A DNA stretch of 64,000 nt from Capra hircus. Lineage: Eukaryota; Chordata; Mammalia; Artiodactyla; Bovidae. Numbering within the stretch: the stretch's first letter is position 1; the number at the start of each line of letters is the position of its first letter. Below the pieces are notes generated by a model that saw only the letters and a list, made by a program, of their open reading frames with translations, did no database searches and was not told the origin of the DNA. A program made the translations under genes and the position numbers. Location of the stretch: the NCBI RefSeq assembly GCF_001704415.2, contig NC_030816.1, forward strand, positions 81,594,713 through 81,658,712, read 5' to 3'. Shown piece by piece: positions 34,190-45,122 of the stretch.

Positions 34190-35255
34190 CTCACCCCAAA
34201 TTCCAAAAAAACATCTACTTCTGCTTTATTGACTATGCCAAAGCTTTTGACTGTGTGGATCGCCACAAACTGTGGAAAATTCAAGAGATGGGTATACCAG
34301 ACCACCTTACCTGCTTCCCAAGAAATCTGTATGCAGGTCAGGAAGCAGCAGTTTGAACTGGACATGGAATAACAGACTGGTTTCAAATTGGAAAAGGAAT
34401 ACATCAAGGCTGTGTATTGTCACCCTGCTTATTTAACTTCTATGCAGAGCACATCATAAGACATGCTGGGGAGATGAAGCACAGGCTGGAATCAAGATTG
34501 CCAGGAGAAATATCAATAACCTCAGATATGCAGATGATACCATCTACAGAAAGCGAAGAGGAGAGTGAAAAGCTGGCTTAAAACTCAACATTCAAAAAAC
34601 TAAGATCATTGCATCCAGTACTGTCACTTCATGGCAAATAGATGGGGAGACAATGGAAACAGTGACAGGCTGTATTTTCTTGGGCTCCAAAATCACTGCA
34701 GATGGTGACTGCAGCCAAGAAATTGAAAGATGCTTCCTCCTTGGAAGAAAAGCTCTGACCAACCTAGCCAGCATATTAAAAAGCAGAGACGTTACTTCAC
34801 CAGCAAAGTTCCATCTAGTCAAAGCTATGGTTTTTCTAGTAGTGATGTATAGACGTGAGAGTTGGACCATGAAGAAAGCTGAGCACCGAAGAATTGATGT
34901 TTTTGAACTAAAGTGTTGAAGACTCTTGAGAGTCCCTTGGACTGGAAGGAGACCAAACCAGTCAATCCTAGAGGATATCAGTCCTGAATGTTCATGAGAA
35001 GAACTGATGCCCAAGGTCCAATACTTTGGGCAACTGATGTGAAAAACTGACTTATTAGAAAAGACCCTGATGCTGGGGAAGATTGAAGGCAGGAGGAGAA
35101 GGGGATGACAGAGAATAAGATGGTTGGATGGCATCACCAACTCAATGGAAATGAGTTTGAGCAAGCTCTGGGAGTTGGTAATGGACAGGAAAGCCTGGCA
35201 TGCTGCAGTCCACGAGGTCGTAAAGAGTCGGACATGGCTGAGCAACTGAACTGAA
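34190..35255 (+). pseudogene. BovB ORF2 (reverse transcriptase) fragment, degraded
   Basis: A BovB LINE fragment covers the RT region to the 3' terminus. It starts at the motif A segment (F-I-D-Y-A-K-A-F-D-C-V-D at about 34226-34261), retains a YADD catalytic box near 34528-34539 and ends 'catggctgagcaactgaact'. Frame is lost: an in-frame TGA follows 'gcagcagttt' near 34356, several small indels occur, and about 30 bases are missing near 34553 between two GAGGAG copies, so the stretch after YADD is shortened. The endonuclease half is absent. It cannot make an active protein. Confidence 0.9.
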
Positions 35256-37290
35256 ACCATCCCTTCCCTAGAGGAGCATCGGACTGGATGGTGCACTCTG
35301 ATTGGCTTAATGGATTGATAAACCAATCACTGACAAGCAGCTGGAGTTACCATGATTGGTTAGGCCTATCAAAATCCTCCTCTAAGGCAAGATTCTGTTA
35401 AGAAGGAGGGAGGGATCCTGGCTGCTGGGCAGATTAAATGACAGTGTCTGTCACCCAATCAAGGAAGCTGCTTCAAAGCTGAAGGGAGTTGCCTGCCATG
35501 GGCAGGGGTTTGTAGTGTCCAGAAGAGACCCCTTGTGCTAGGGTGGTCTGGATGCAGAAGTGCAGTCAGGTCCGGGTTATTTGTACTCATGGTGGGGAAT
35601 GCAATGTCAAGGTCAGGAACTGGTTTGGCCGGCTCTTGGGACTAAGCTCATCATCACCTGCACTGTGCAAAATCCTTAGTGTGCCAGGAGGAGCAGAGAA
35701 TCAGATGTGCCCTGGACCTGCTCACCTTTCCCTGTCTCTCATCCTCGAGGCCCCCTCCAACCTCCTCTTCACCTCTTACTGCTTTCAATAGCTCAGCCCT
35801 AGAAGAGCACTTCTGCCTGCCAAGGGCTCCATCAGATCCCACTCAGTCTAAAAAAAGGTGCCGGGGACAGAGGTGTCCAAATGTGGGGGCCTTGAACTAC
35901 CATCATCCCAAATGACAGCAGATGCCTGCTTCTTACCTGAATGAGCCTTGCTTTGATCGCATTATCTTTGGAATTATCATGGCCTAACTAATTGGGAATA
36001 GATAACTTCAGAAAACAATTTCATTGACTCATCTCTCTAAAATGGTTTTCTGGGTCAACTGCTCTGTGAGAAGCAGCCAGTGGTTTATGTTTTGGAAGAG
36101 AATAGGTCATTGTCTACCCCAAGGTAGCTGAAACATCTCATCAATCCAAATTCACATGATGGTCTGACCTTCAGCATGGTGACTAAAACTCACCCCTGAT
36201 GTCTACACGGAAAGATTGTTGGTGACAGTCCAGAGCATCAGGTTGAGAAGGATGCTGAGGCTGCACAAGGAAGAGGGCTGCGTGCCACGAGCAAAGCATA
36301 GAACAATGTATTTACCATGAACCTGATATGCCTAGTCTAGCCTGCCATCTTCAGTGGGCCTCACTGTACATTCTAAGGTAAAGGAAATGGGTGATCCTGT
36401 CATAGCTGGATGGAGGCTTCCGCTGAAACCACTCTGGCCCAAACTGAAGGAACTGGGGCAGTGGAGAGAACTTTTCTTTTCTCATACTTTTCTATGCTTT
36501 TCTCCTGCCCAGTGTCTGCATCCAGTGCTTTTCTGCATTAAACCTCTTTCTGAGCCCTAAGGTACGACTGCCATATAAAACAACCCTGTCTGTGTCTGTT
36601 TTTATTATCCTCCTTTGTCAAGGTTATGGGATAAATGACCCACATACAGGAAAAAAAAAAAAAGATAGTCTGAAAAACAAGCCTCCTGGCCGGTTTTGAT
36701 CAACTCTTATGTGTTCTTGCCATGTGACTCATCTCGGAGAAAAACTCCAATTACATTAAATTTATGAGTAACTTGATGGTGTGCGACCAAGGAATGAAGA
36801 AATTTTGCAACATAGCTTTGTTTTCCAGAATTGAGTTTCCAAACTGTGAATTAGAACAACCCTCATGACCAAACTGGCCCAGGCCCTGGAATCCTGGCTG
36901 ACCTGCCCCCAGGCACTTGGGGGAGAACCCTGGGCTCTGGGCAGCAAAGGGCTGACCTCTGCTGTCTCAGCCCCGACCTGTAGCCCCACCCAGCAGGGGG
37001 AACAGGCAGCTATTCCCAAAAAAGGAGAGTGGAATGCTGGGAACCCATCCCCTGTCCAAAGCTTAACTGAAACCAGAGCTAAGTGGACCCCACCCACCAG
37101 GAACATCTCCTCAAATGACAGGAAGTCATCATGTGTCTTGTTATTTAATGAGGCAGAGACATTCCTTCATGGGTTTTGCCCCTCTCACAGAAAGGAGGGA
37201 AGGCAAGGTAAGAATAAGGCAGCATGTCCACCCCGTTGTCTCAGCCAGATCAGGGGAGCAGCAGGTAAGGAAACAGGGAATCTAAATTTA
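35256..37290. other. Unassigned sequence
   Basis: Positions 35300-35460 carry four CCAAT/ATTGG boxes (35301, 35323, 35355, 35455), perhaps an eroded LTR U3. An A-run lies at 36651-36663. A 152-codon frame at 36865-37323 runs into the next SINE and has no exon support. No named repeat assigned. Confidence 0.35.
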
Positions 37291-37301
37291 AAAACAACTC
37301 T

Positions 37302-37613
37302 TGGGGCTGCCCTGGTGGCTTAGTGGTAAAGAATCCACTCGCCAATGCGGGAGACACAGGTTCGATCCCTGGTGCAGGAAGATCCCACATGCAGAGGCAC
37401 AACTAAGCCTGTGTAGCACAGCTACTGAGTCTGTGCTCTAGAGCCCAGGAACTGCAACTACGGAGCCCACAAGCCACGGTTACTGAAGCCTGTGTGCTCT
37501 AGAGCCTCTGCTCCACGGCGGGAACAACCGCTGCAATGAGGAGCTCGCACACAGCAACGAAGATCCCAGCACAGCCAAAAATAAATAAAATTATATAAAT
37601 TAAAAAAAAAATT
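37302..37613 (+). repeat. CHR-2-type tRNA SINE
   Basis: 'ggggctgccctggtggctta', 'aggttcgatccctggtgcag', 'actaagcctgtgtagcac', 'ctgtgctctagagcccagga' and an AAATAAATAAA tail. A 9-bp TSD, aaaacaact, lies at 37291-37299 and 37614-37622. Confidence 0.92.
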
Positions 37614-37622
37614 AAAACAACT

Positions 37623-38089
37623 GTCACGGCAGGGAAGGAGGAGAAAACCATCAGAAAATATTCGGAAACTCCCCCGGAAGAGGAAAAATAAGCTTGGTGC
37701 TTTGACAAAATTGATCAACAAATTACCAAACAGTCAGTCAGTAATCACTTTATTGCCCTAAAATGTTATTTTTCTCCTTGACACCTATACATCTTTGACC
37801 TCAAGGCAAAAACAAGTACTACATGTAAAAACTGGGGGGAAAAAAACCAACTGGCTTCTAAACTCCTGAATTTTGCCTAAAGAACAGCATAATAGCACTT
37901 TGCTTTTTTCTAAAGTTCATTATTGCAAAAGAAAACACATAAGCTATAGAAGTATTGTTTGTTCATTTCCTACTAAATGTACTTTCAAGAGTAAATTGTT
38001 CACAGGCAAATGTAAGAGTAAACAGGTTATTTACTATCCAAAAAACACCCCACAAGCATCATGCTTGTAGGATAAAGGAGTTAGAGAAG
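37623..38089. other. Unique AT-rich non-coding sequence
   Basis: No gene or repeat recognised. Confidence 0.4.
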
Positions 38090-38400
38090 GTGAGGTTAGG
38101 GAAAAGAACGAGACCAGCATGTTAGAGGAACAGGTCACCTTTAATGAGGCGAGAAGCGGCAGCAGTCAGATTAGTGAGCTGCTGCCCTAACCCAAGAAAA
38201 GAGAAAGTATGTATAGGCATGTATGTGGGAATCTACTGTCTTAAGGGGGCCTGTTCTCCAAGATTGTTTGAAGTAGTTATCTCTTAAACGGCTGGGGCAA
38301 GGAATTCTGGAGATCAGCCAGAGGGTGGACCAGCTGGGAACTGGGTGTAATCAACCTTAATGTCCTTTTTTTTTGTTTTCTTCAGGTGAGTGAGTTATTT
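38090..38400 (-). repeat. Possible ERV LTR remnant
   Basis: 'ggtcacctttaatgaggcga' and the following 250 bases look like an antisense R-U5 region of a ruminant ERV, ending in a T-run near 38367. No terminal repeats or TSD found. Confidence 0.25.
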
Positions 38401-38554
38401 GTTTTTCATAGAATGGTGGGGAGGAACTGGAGGGGAGTTTTAACTCCAGGTTATTTTGAGCTGTGTGACTTTCCTTCAATGCTGGCTGTCAAGTTTTCAG
38501 GCAAGGGCTGTCTTCAGTCCTTCGTAATGGTTTCTCATTTCTAATCACAATTGC

Positions 38555-38660
38555 ACTGTATGTGTCCATTGAACAGATGAGAAAACTGAGGCTCCATAAT
38601 TGGTATTATTTGCCTGAGGTCCCACAGCCAGAGGGACAGAGCTGGGTCCAAGTGTGTCCT
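38555..38660 (-). repeat. MIR SINE fragment
   Basis: 'gaacagatgagaaaactgag' then 'tgcctgaggtcccacagcca' and 'gacagagctggg' is the antisense MIR core. Confidence 0.8.
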
Positions 38661-41202
38661 TTCCGCCACACTTGGAAGTGAGCTCTGCATCTGGTGGAGA
38701 GGCCAGCCAGCCTCTCAAGGTCCCCTGATGAGAAGGAAGGAGAGCTTTCAGTTTGGAGCATTTTGCTTCAAAAATATTCAAGCTTGTGCACTTTGCGGGA
38801 GGGATATCCCTGGCTGATGTATTACCTTTTCAATTCAATGTCCTCGAAGATCCTGCAGAGACAGGATGAAATCCATCCGGCTTGTTGATTTATAGCTTTT
38901 CAGCATTTGGAAGGAGCGGCTTTCGATGTGAAATTGGTTGTGTGCTGCCGCCCATTTTAGAAATTTATCTCGTTTTGCCCGTAAGTGATTTATGCCATGC
39001 TTCCATTATTGCCTCTTTTTGGAAGAAGAGAAAAAAAAAAACATCAACACAAAGCTCAGTCAGTGTCCAATATCTTTGTGATTTTGCTCAGCACTCCCAT
39101 GGCCCATCCGTGCATTTTTATAGACTGACCAGTAAGAGCCAGGGTGTCGGGTACACGGCCAACCACCTGCTCTTTTGCCAGCAATGACAAGGCCCTTGCT
39201 TCAGAGATTCGAGGTGAGGACCGGCAGGGCTGACTCTCTCTCTCCATCCTGCCTGCCTTGCCCGTCTTCTTCCAACATGCTGTGAAGGGAAGGAAGCAGA
39301 GGTGCCATCATGCCCCCCAACCCACCTTGACTGTTGGTGCCACTGGGTGACGGTGCTCCCTCTGTCCTCAGGGCCTCCTCACCCGCGGGCCCACAGCAGG
39401 GCCCACTCAGACCCCACCCCCAGGGCACATCCTGCAGCCTCCAGCTTTGGGGGGCAACAGCCAAAGGGCTCACGTCTGGCTGTCTCTCCCCTGGTATCCC
39501 TTGACCCAACAAAAATGTTCACCTACTGGCTAGAGAGCAGTGACCCCATCACTGACCTCTCCTCCACGGTTCATGTCAGGTTGGCATGGCTGGAAGGATA
39601 AGACCTGGCGTTCCAGAAGTGACTCCAGGATCAAGAAAAAAAGATCAACTTCACTCTTCTCCAAGCTCAGGATAAAATCATCTAAGTCGTCCCCCAGATT
39701 ACAACGTTAGCTACTGTATTAATGCACAAGCGCCAAAAGTCAGAAAATACAAAATAATGGTCAGTCTTAAAGTGCTTACATTTTAACTCAAAGATTTGAA
39801 TTAAGGATTCCAAGTCAGAGGTAAACACATTCAGAGGCCGATTCCGGTTTGTCTTTTCCTGACCCAGTCTCAGTGACTCCTGGAACTGAGAAAAAGTAAT
39901 TCGTGGAAGATAAAGTTGTGAAGGCTGAGTCAGTACTAGGGATAAAGTATATAATATACCATATCAGGAGCTCAGTGACACCAAAACAAATAGAAAGGAA
40001 AACACAGAAGTGAATTTCAGCTTCCAAATGAATCTGAAAGAGTCGGTTCTTAAGTCTCCTGGTTTCTTGGATGTTCTCGAATTCCCTTGAGTGTGTCTGG
40101 TCGCAGATTTGCTAATGAGGTATGTCGTAAGGAATTTTGTTGTCCCTTAAAGGCAAAGGGATCTCCCCTTCTAAAAGGTTACAGTGGTTGGAAGGCGATC
40201 TGACCACATCTGCCACCCTGTTGGTCTCCAGGCTTGGGTCCCCTGAACTGGCTGGTTAGCAGATCCCCTCCCTCCCCCACTGCTACAGGTGCTTCCTCCT
40301 GAGGCTGAGTGCTCAGTCGAAGAAGACAATCTTCCCCCAAAGAGGGGGAAGGGTATATGCTAGAACTGCCAAACAGCTCCCCGACACCCCTCAACAACAG
40401 AGGAATCCATCTGTCCTCGCATCCTGTGTTGTCCACCTTCATTGACCGCATCTGGAATCCATCCTCCCTTGTTGCTTTCCCAAAGGAATTCAGATTTTCA
40501 CCTAAGTCCCATCCCCTACCTCATGCAGCCCATGGACTTTGAGGGGAGGTGGACCCCCAAATCAGGAGGGCCTGGATCAGTCTAAGACAAAAAAGGGGCT
40601 AATTCTATCTCGTGCCCTGCAGTTGTGGGTTCAGGCGCAGAGCGGCATTCAGCCAGCCGTGGCGTCAGGTCGCTGGTGGCCTGTGACCGAGTCTGGGCGA
40701 ATGAGACACGAGCAGAGACTTGCTGGAAGAGAACGTCTCTCTGCACGGTGTGAAGCCAGGCTGTGGCAGGGCTGACACCCTGGGAGGCCGAGTAGAGAAC
40801 AAGGCTGGTGGAGACACCCTGCACCAGATAAGCAGCCAACCCTGAGGCTGCCCTCGCTCTGGCCTCTCTCGGAAGGACAGTCAGGAGTCACCCTTGCCAG
40901 CAAGCCAGTCTGTTGGGTGTTCTGTAACAGTGAGTAAAGATATTCTAGCAATAGCAAGCGTATAATTCGTTGCCCAAACTCAGCCACTTTTGAGAGTGGA
41001 TGGGCACTATTAATAATCATGCCAGGACCATAGATCTAAATAAGGGCTGCTCCACGCAAACTGGGATGCAAGGTCCCTGTAACCTTAACTAATCCAAGCT
41101 GTAGCATTATCCACATAAATCACCTAAGCTTGAGGAAGTAAAATAAGAGTTATTCAAAGGAATAAAGCAACTTGACTCAGGCTCTTCTCTAATTCATCCT
41201 CC
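38661..41202. other. Unique non-coding sequence
   Basis: Positions 38790-39190 are a repeat-free, CpG-retaining, AT-balanced block that could be a conserved regulatory element. Positions 39200-39600 are GC-rich. ORFs on both strands have no exon support. Confidence 0.4.
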
Positions 41203-41393
41203 AAGTTAGTCACTCAGTCGTGTCCAAATGTGACCCCATGGATTGTAGCCGGCTAGACTCCTCTGTCCATGGGATTCTCCAGGCAAGAATACTGGAGTGG
41301 GTTGCCATGCCCTCTTCCAGGGGATCTTCCCGACCCAGGGATCAAACCCGGTCTCCTGCACTGCAGGCAGATTCTTTACCATCTGAGCCACCA
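41203..41393 (-). repeat. Bov-tA SINE
   Basis: 'gttagtcactcagtcgtgtc', 'gaatactggagtgggttgcc', 'ggggatcttcccgacccagg' and 'tttaccatctgagccaccag', the antisense body then head. Confidence 0.92.
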
Positions 41394-41399
41394 GACCTT

Positions 41400-41820
41400 A
41401 GCCAAAGTGATCCCTTCAATGCCCTTCCCAACTTACAACACTATTACAGTGTCCCATTCCTCTTGGGATGAAGACTGAGAGCCTGTGGGGCCTCTTTCAG
41501 CTCCATCCTCTGCTCTGCAGGAAGTGCCATCCCTCCCTCCCTCACCTGCCCTTGACTTACCAGCCACCCTCCTGCTCCAGCACCTCATCCCTGGGGCAGT
41601 CTGCCCAGCACCCTCCAGCCTCTGCCCTAGCCCAGCCAGTTCAGGTTCCTCTGTTGTAGACCCTGGCGGACACCGTTCTTACCCTTTCTAGTGCCTCTCT
41701 TGGCTCTATTACAGAGAGCAGGGATGTGTCTGTTCTTGTTCTTGGTGTGATGCAAGCCCCTTGAGCGATGGCTGGCCTCTAAGAGCTACTCAAAACACAC
41801 GTGTTGATTGAATTAAGGAG
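41400..41820 (+). mobile_element. Possible L2 LINE 3' end
   Basis: C/T-rich body ('cctctgctctgcaggaagtg', 'cacctgcccttgact') then 'gagagcagggatgtgtctgt' and 'cacgtgttgattgaatt' loosely follow the L2 3' end. Diverged. Confidence 0.4.
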
Positions 41821-41836
41821 TCCTAGGAATGCAAAG

Positions 41837-42109
41837 CAGAGAAGGCGATGGCACCCCACTCCAGTACTCTTGCCTGGAAAATCCCATGGATGGAGGAGCC
41901 TGGTAGGCTGCAGACCATGGGGTCTCGAAGAGTCGAACATGACTGAGCGATTTCACTTTCACTTTTCACTTTCATGCATTGGAGAAGGCAATGGCAACCC
42001 ACTCCAGTGTTCTTGCCTGGAGAATCCCAGGCACGGGGGAGCCTGGTGGGCTGTCATTTATGGGGTCGCACAGAGTTGGACACGACTGAAGCGATTTAGC
42101 AGCAGCAGC
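41837..42109 (+). repeat. Bov-A2 dimeric SINE
   Basis: Two Bov-A monomers ('gagaaggcgatggcacccca' and 'gagaaggcaatggcaaccca') are separated by a 'cactttcacttttcactttc' linker and end in an (AGC)n tail. A perfect 12-bp TSD, aggaatgcaaag, lies at 41825-41836 and 42110-42121. Confidence 0.95.
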
Positions 42110-42121
42110 AGGAATGCAAAG

Positions 42122-42950
42122 ACTGAGGCAGTGGCAGAAATCCTGAAAGACTTACCTTCAGAGTTCAAAGTGGTCCCTGCCCTGGTCAGCAGAGCCTTTC
42201 CGAGTTCTCCAGGAGGACAGACCAGCTCTCCCCAATCACGACTGTGACTCTGGGTGCTGAGATTTGCAGGCTCTCTCCCAGAAAGCAGTGCCCACAAGCG
42301 CACACTTTCAAAGCCTCACCTGCAGCGACCAGGGTGCTAGTGGAAATCCTTTACAACCATCCAAACTGATGCGATGCTTGAGGCTCAAGAGTTAAAGTAT
42401 CGTGATGTTTTCTTCCTATAACCTAAGCTGCAAAGAGGCAATTTTTTCTTCTACTTTTCGTTATCCAAAGGTCAAATCTCTTTCTCCAATAATTACCTCC
42501 TATTTTTGGTTGGTGTAACTGAAGGTAAAATCATTTCTTTTGTTACCTCCGTTGGCTAATGAGCTCCCTCACCGGGATTCCTTTAGAGAAATCCGCATGG
42601 GTGCTCTAGACAAAGACTTTAAAGTCTTGCCTGAGTCTGGGGTCGCCTTCTTAAATCTGTATTCTATGAGTAACAGGGTTTCACATCCTCTGTAATTATT
42701 TTTGTTGCAAATTCACTTTTCTCTTCTTGTTCTCTTAACTCCAGCGGTTACCGGCAGCTCCTCCTACGGCCCCCTTTTTTGTCTTTTTGCTCTCCTCCAG
42801 CAATTTTAGCAAAGGCTTTCTCTTTGCCTTTAGTTACCTAGTGAGATTGGCAGGTGGGGGGAGAGAAGGCAAAAATCTGGTCATCCTGCAAATGAACACC
42901 AAGCCTTACTCACGTTTTCTTGGTCTTTTCTCTTTATTGTTGCTTTTACG
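42122..42950. other. Unique non-coding sequence
   Basis: Positions 42380-42760 are repeat-free and could be conserved regulatory DNA (inference). No exon recognised. Confidence 0.4.
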
Positions 42951-43155
42951 CTGCTGCTGCTGCTTGGTCATGTCCGACTCTGTGCAACCCCATGGACTGC
43001 AGCCCGCCAGGCTCCTCTGTCCACAGGATTCTCTAGGCAAGAATACTGGAGTGGGTTGCCATGCCCTCCTCCAGGGGATCTTCCCAACCCAGGGACCAAA
43101 CCCAGGTCTCCTGCATTGCAGGCAGATTCTTTACTGCTGAGCCACCAGGGAAGCC
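42951..43155 (-). repeat. Bov-tA SINE
   Basis: Begins with (CTG)n, then 'catgtccgactctgtgcaac', 'aggcaagaatactggagtgg', 'ttctttactgctgagccacc' and 'agggaagccc'. Lies head-to-head with the + strand copy at 43238. Confidence 0.93.
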
Positions 43156-43236
43156 CTGTTGGTTTTATACCTTTTACCAAATCACTGCAAAGAGATTATT
43201 CAAGTTACTCTCCAGTGCCCCTCCTATGAGGAATAA

Positions 43237-43469
43237 TGGGCTTCCCAGGTGGTGCTAGTGGCAAAGAACCCGCCTTCTAATGCAGGAGATGTAAGAGATG
43301 CTGGGTCGATCCCTGGTTCTAGAAGATCCCCTGGAGGAGGAAATGGCACCCTACTCCCCTGTTCTCGCCTGGGAAACCCCATGGACAGAGGAGCCTGGTG
43401 GGCTACAGTCTACGAGATCACAAAGAGTCAGACATGACCGAAGTGACTTAGCACACACACGCACACATG
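43237..43469 (+). repeat. Bov-tA SINE
   Basis: 'gggcttcccaggtggtgcta', 'gggtcgatccctggttctag', 'ggcaccctactcccctgttc', 'gtcagacatgaccgaagtg' and a CA-rich tail. A 10-bp TSD (tgaRgaataa) lies at 43227-43236 and 43470-43479. Confidence 0.94.
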
Positions 43470-43479
43470 TGAAGAATAA

Positions 43480-44894
43480 CCTCAGAAAAATTCAGTACCT
43501 GGAAAAATATCCATCTCTCTAGAAGGTTTCCTCTAACCAGGCTACATGAACTGCACAACCTGTCATGACCACCTTTATGTCCTGAATTAGAAGCTTCTAG
43601 AACAAGCACTAAATTTATCCACGTCGCCCTTAGCCCCTGGTTTCTGAGCTGCTTCTTATCTCTACTTCCACTGCCCTACTTTAGACTGGCTTTAATATTT
43701 TAAGCCACCTCAAAAAACCCTTTTTAAAGTCGACAGGGCATAAATGATAAAAATTCTTTTTTCCCTTAATATTAAAAGTTTCCTTAATCTTACAAAACCA
43801 CATTCTCTTAAAAGAGTGGTTCAGAATCACATTTTCACAAAATCCCCAGGAGAGCGAAACTCTCCCTGTAAGCTCCTAACTTCAGGTCTGCTGTGCAGCA
43901 AACCTGGTTTCTTGTCATTTCATTTCCTCACACTCTGGATTCCCACCCCCTGAGCCTCATCTTTCATTCAGTTCAGCCTGGGAGTTGTCCTCCAGGAACC
44001 GAGAAAACCAGCCTCCCAGAGGCTGCCGGGAGCCAGGCAGGCTTTTCCTGTTTGCGTTTGAATGAATATTTCATACAAAACCTCTGAGCATCATATATAG
44101 GCTGAGCCCAAGGACTCAAAGTCGATGGAGAAAGGAGGTTTAACTCCCAATACAACCCAATAGCAAGGACTTCTGTGGCCTTCAGGAGGCTCAGACCTCA
44201 TCAGGGACAAGTGCCCATTGGACATCCCCCTTGGGGGCAGGGTCCAGGTCCCTGCCTGACTGATCAAAGCCCTGGATGCTGCCAGGATGCTGACAGTCTC
44301 CAGCTGGTCTTAGATGCCATACGCATTGCGTCCCATCAATTCTCGGCAATGCTGTCTCGAATTTTTTAATCAGTAGTTGGATAATCAGGCAACAGGGACA
44401 AAAGAAGTTGGGGCAGACGCAGCCAGAGCTTGTTATCATCCAACCTTAAACTGATGATACAGTACTGTGATGTACAATCATTGTCACGCTTCTGGGCCCC
44501 CTGGACTGTCAGCTTTATGAAGACAAGTTTCATCTCTTTATCATTCACAGCAACATGCTATTCCTGGCCCCACCTCACTGTTTAACTACCATATTTTTAA
44601 AAATATAACACAGGAGTTAAATAAAATTCAGAAATACCATAAAGTTGCTCTCACCAGGAATTGTCCATGTATCCAAAATAAAACAATATTTACCCACTAA
44701 CACCAGAGTTCTGCTCAGAAAAAAAGAACTGCCTTTGTCTTAAAAAAATACTTTGATAGGTTTCTCTAGTTGGGAAGTGAGGCTTCAGTTGTTTGTCTGG
44801 AAGAGGCAGTGTAAAGAAACAGCCAAAATGCTGTGTATAAGAGGTTAGGGGAAATTTGCGTAAAGTGGAGAGAATTGAATTGAGCACAGAGAAA
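43480..44894. other. Unique non-coding sequence
   Basis: No repeat with confidence and no exon recognised. Confidence 0.4.
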
Positions 44895-44901
44895 AGGTCA
44901 G

Positions 44902-45109
44902 GGAGGGCTTCCCAGGTAGCTCAGTGGTAAAGAACCCACCTTCAATGCAGGAGACACTGGAGACATGGGTTGGGAAGATCCCCTGGAGGAGGAAATGGGA
45001 ACCCACTGCAGTGTTCTTGCCCAGGAAATCCCGTGGACAGAGGAGCCTGGCGGGCTACAGTCCATGGGGTAGCAAAGAGTCAGACACGACTTCGTGACTA
45101 AGCAACAAC
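44902..45109 (+). repeat. Bov-tA SINE
   Basis: 'gagggcttcccaggtagctc', 'gggaacccactgcagtgttc', 'gtcagacacgacttcgtgac' and an ACAACA tail. TSD aggtcag at 44895-44901 and 45110-45116. It lies about 80 bases upstream of a BovB fragment. Confidence 0.93.
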
Positions 45110-45122
45110 AGGTCAGAAAGGG

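Noticed and set aside
34592..35326. 244-codon minus-strand open frame
   Set aside because: Antisense of the degraded BovB copy at 34190-35255, running a little into the flank.
36865..37323. 152-codon + frame as an exon
   Set aside because: Ends inside a CHR-2 SINE; no flanking splice signals or family resemblance.
41199..43469. CRISPR-like array from repeated 'actccagtattcttgcctgg' blocks
   Set aside because: The repeats are dispersed SINE bodies of about 200 bases in both orientations, in a mammalian genome.
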